Shown here one piece after another: positions 46,832-47,521 of a stretch of 47,521 nucleotides of DNA. Positions within the stretch are counted from its first letter, which is position 1; the number at the start of each line of letters is the position of its first letter. The notes beneath the pieces were generated by a model that was not told the origin of the DNA, ran no database searches, and worked only from the letters and a program-made list of their open reading frames with translations. This stretch comes from Tissierellia bacterium (GTDB taxonomy: Bacteria; Bacillota; Clostridia; Peptostreptococcales; Acidaminobacteraceae): NCBI GenBank assembly GCA_012727635.1, contig JAAYGQ010000085.1, positions 1-47,521 on the forward strand. Reading direction: 5' to 3'. Position numbers and translations under genes: made by a program.

Positions 46832-47521
46832 CTATTTAAGGAAATTCAATACTGTTTCTACATGCATCGCAACCCCTATTGACATAGATTTTTCGTCTAT
46901 ATCAAAATTGGAGCTGTGATCTGAAAGCTCAACGTCACTTTCTGGATTTTTGCATCCTAATCTCCAAAATGCTCCCGGGACTTCTTGTAGGAAGTAGGCA
47001 AAATCCTCGGCCCCTAATCGAGGTTTTTGAATCGTTATAATATTCTCTTCTCCAATAACAGTTTCAGCTGCCATTTCTACTTCTCTAACCATTGCATCGT
47101 TATTAATTAGCACTGGATATCCTGGCTTGATATTCAGAGTAAAATCGGCACCCATCCCATGGGTAATTCCCTCTATTTGAGTTTTGAGTTTATTAGATAT
47201 GAATTCTTTTAAACCAGGGGCAAATGTTCTCATAGTACCAGTCATAAATACTTTATCACTAATGATGTTGCTTTGTGTACCACCCTTTATCGTGCCAACA
47301 GTTAATACAGCACTATCGGTTGGATCTATCTGCCTGCTTATTACTAGTTGAATGGCATTTATGACTTCTGCAGCGGCAACGATTGAATCAACACCTAAAT
47401 GTGGAGTTGCTCCGTGAGTAGATTTTCCAATAATTTCAATCTCAAATGTATTGGCCGATGCATTTGCAGTGCCATAACGAACTCCAATTTTACCTGTATC
47501 AATATCAGGAGCCATATGTAG
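46832..47521 (-). CDS. M20-family amidohydrolase, partial (N-terminus beyond window end)
   Basis: 'IEIIGKSTHGATPHLGVDSIVAAAEVINAIQ', 'PRLGAEDFAYFLQEVPGAFWRLGC'; frame open to the window edge. Confidence 0.9.
   Translation of the reverse strand, partial: LHMAPDIDTGKIGVRYGTANASANTFEIEIIGKSTHGATPHLGVDSIVAAAEVINAIQLVISRQIDPTDSAVLTVGTIKGGTQSNIISDKVFMTGTMRTFAPGLKEFISNKLKTQIEGITHGMGADFTLNIKPGYPVLINNDAMVREVEMAAETVIGEENIITIQKPRLGAEDFAYFLQEVPGAFWRLGCKNPESDVELSDHSSNFDIDEKSMSIGVAMHVETVLNFLK

Noticed and set aside
1-47521. CRISPR arrays, tRNA or rRNA genes, intact transposases or prophage
   Set aside because: No regularly spaced direct repeats, no tRNA/rRNA-like sequences recognised by eye, and no transposase or phage structural ORF in the supplied track; encapsulin is HK97-fold, but its cargo gene argues against prophage.

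Overview
The window is a gene-dense, low-to-moderate GC chromosomal segment from a Firmicutes (Clostridia/Tissierellia-like) bacterium. Most of it is housekeeping genes on the minus strand. Blocks recognised from protein motifs, in coordinate order: an SPFH/zinc-ribbon pair; sdaAB-sdaAA with a CsaA-like tRNA-binding protein; two radical-SAM-associated genes (TIGR03960/TIGR03936 type) with an unusually short RNase E/G; radC-maf-folC-valS with a T-box leader; a class IV aminotransferase fused to PspC, then a second PspC gene and a 5'-nucleotidase; SOS-type dinB; ftsY-smc-radical SAM-rnc-plsX-rpmF-yceD; hom, a PTS EIIC-like protein, proC, ackA, tmcAL; a coupled folE-folP-folB-folK-brkB-lipoprotein operon; a NUDIX hydrolase, pgi, malQ-glgP and a metallophosphoesterase; an HNH nuclease; an encapsulin nanocompartment operon (EncFtn cargo plus shell); and two M20 amidohydrolases, one cut by the window end. 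The most interesting items are the encapsulin/EncFtn operon, the aminotransferase-PspC fusion with a strong internal Shine-Dalgarno/ATG that could also make free PspC, a LexA-type operator inside the dinB promoter, the compact RNase E/G, the gap where mre/min genes usually lie next to radC, and two small inverted-repeat elements near the encapsulin/M20 end. No tRNA, rRNA or CRISPR array was seen. All family calls come from reading the sequence; no database search was run.
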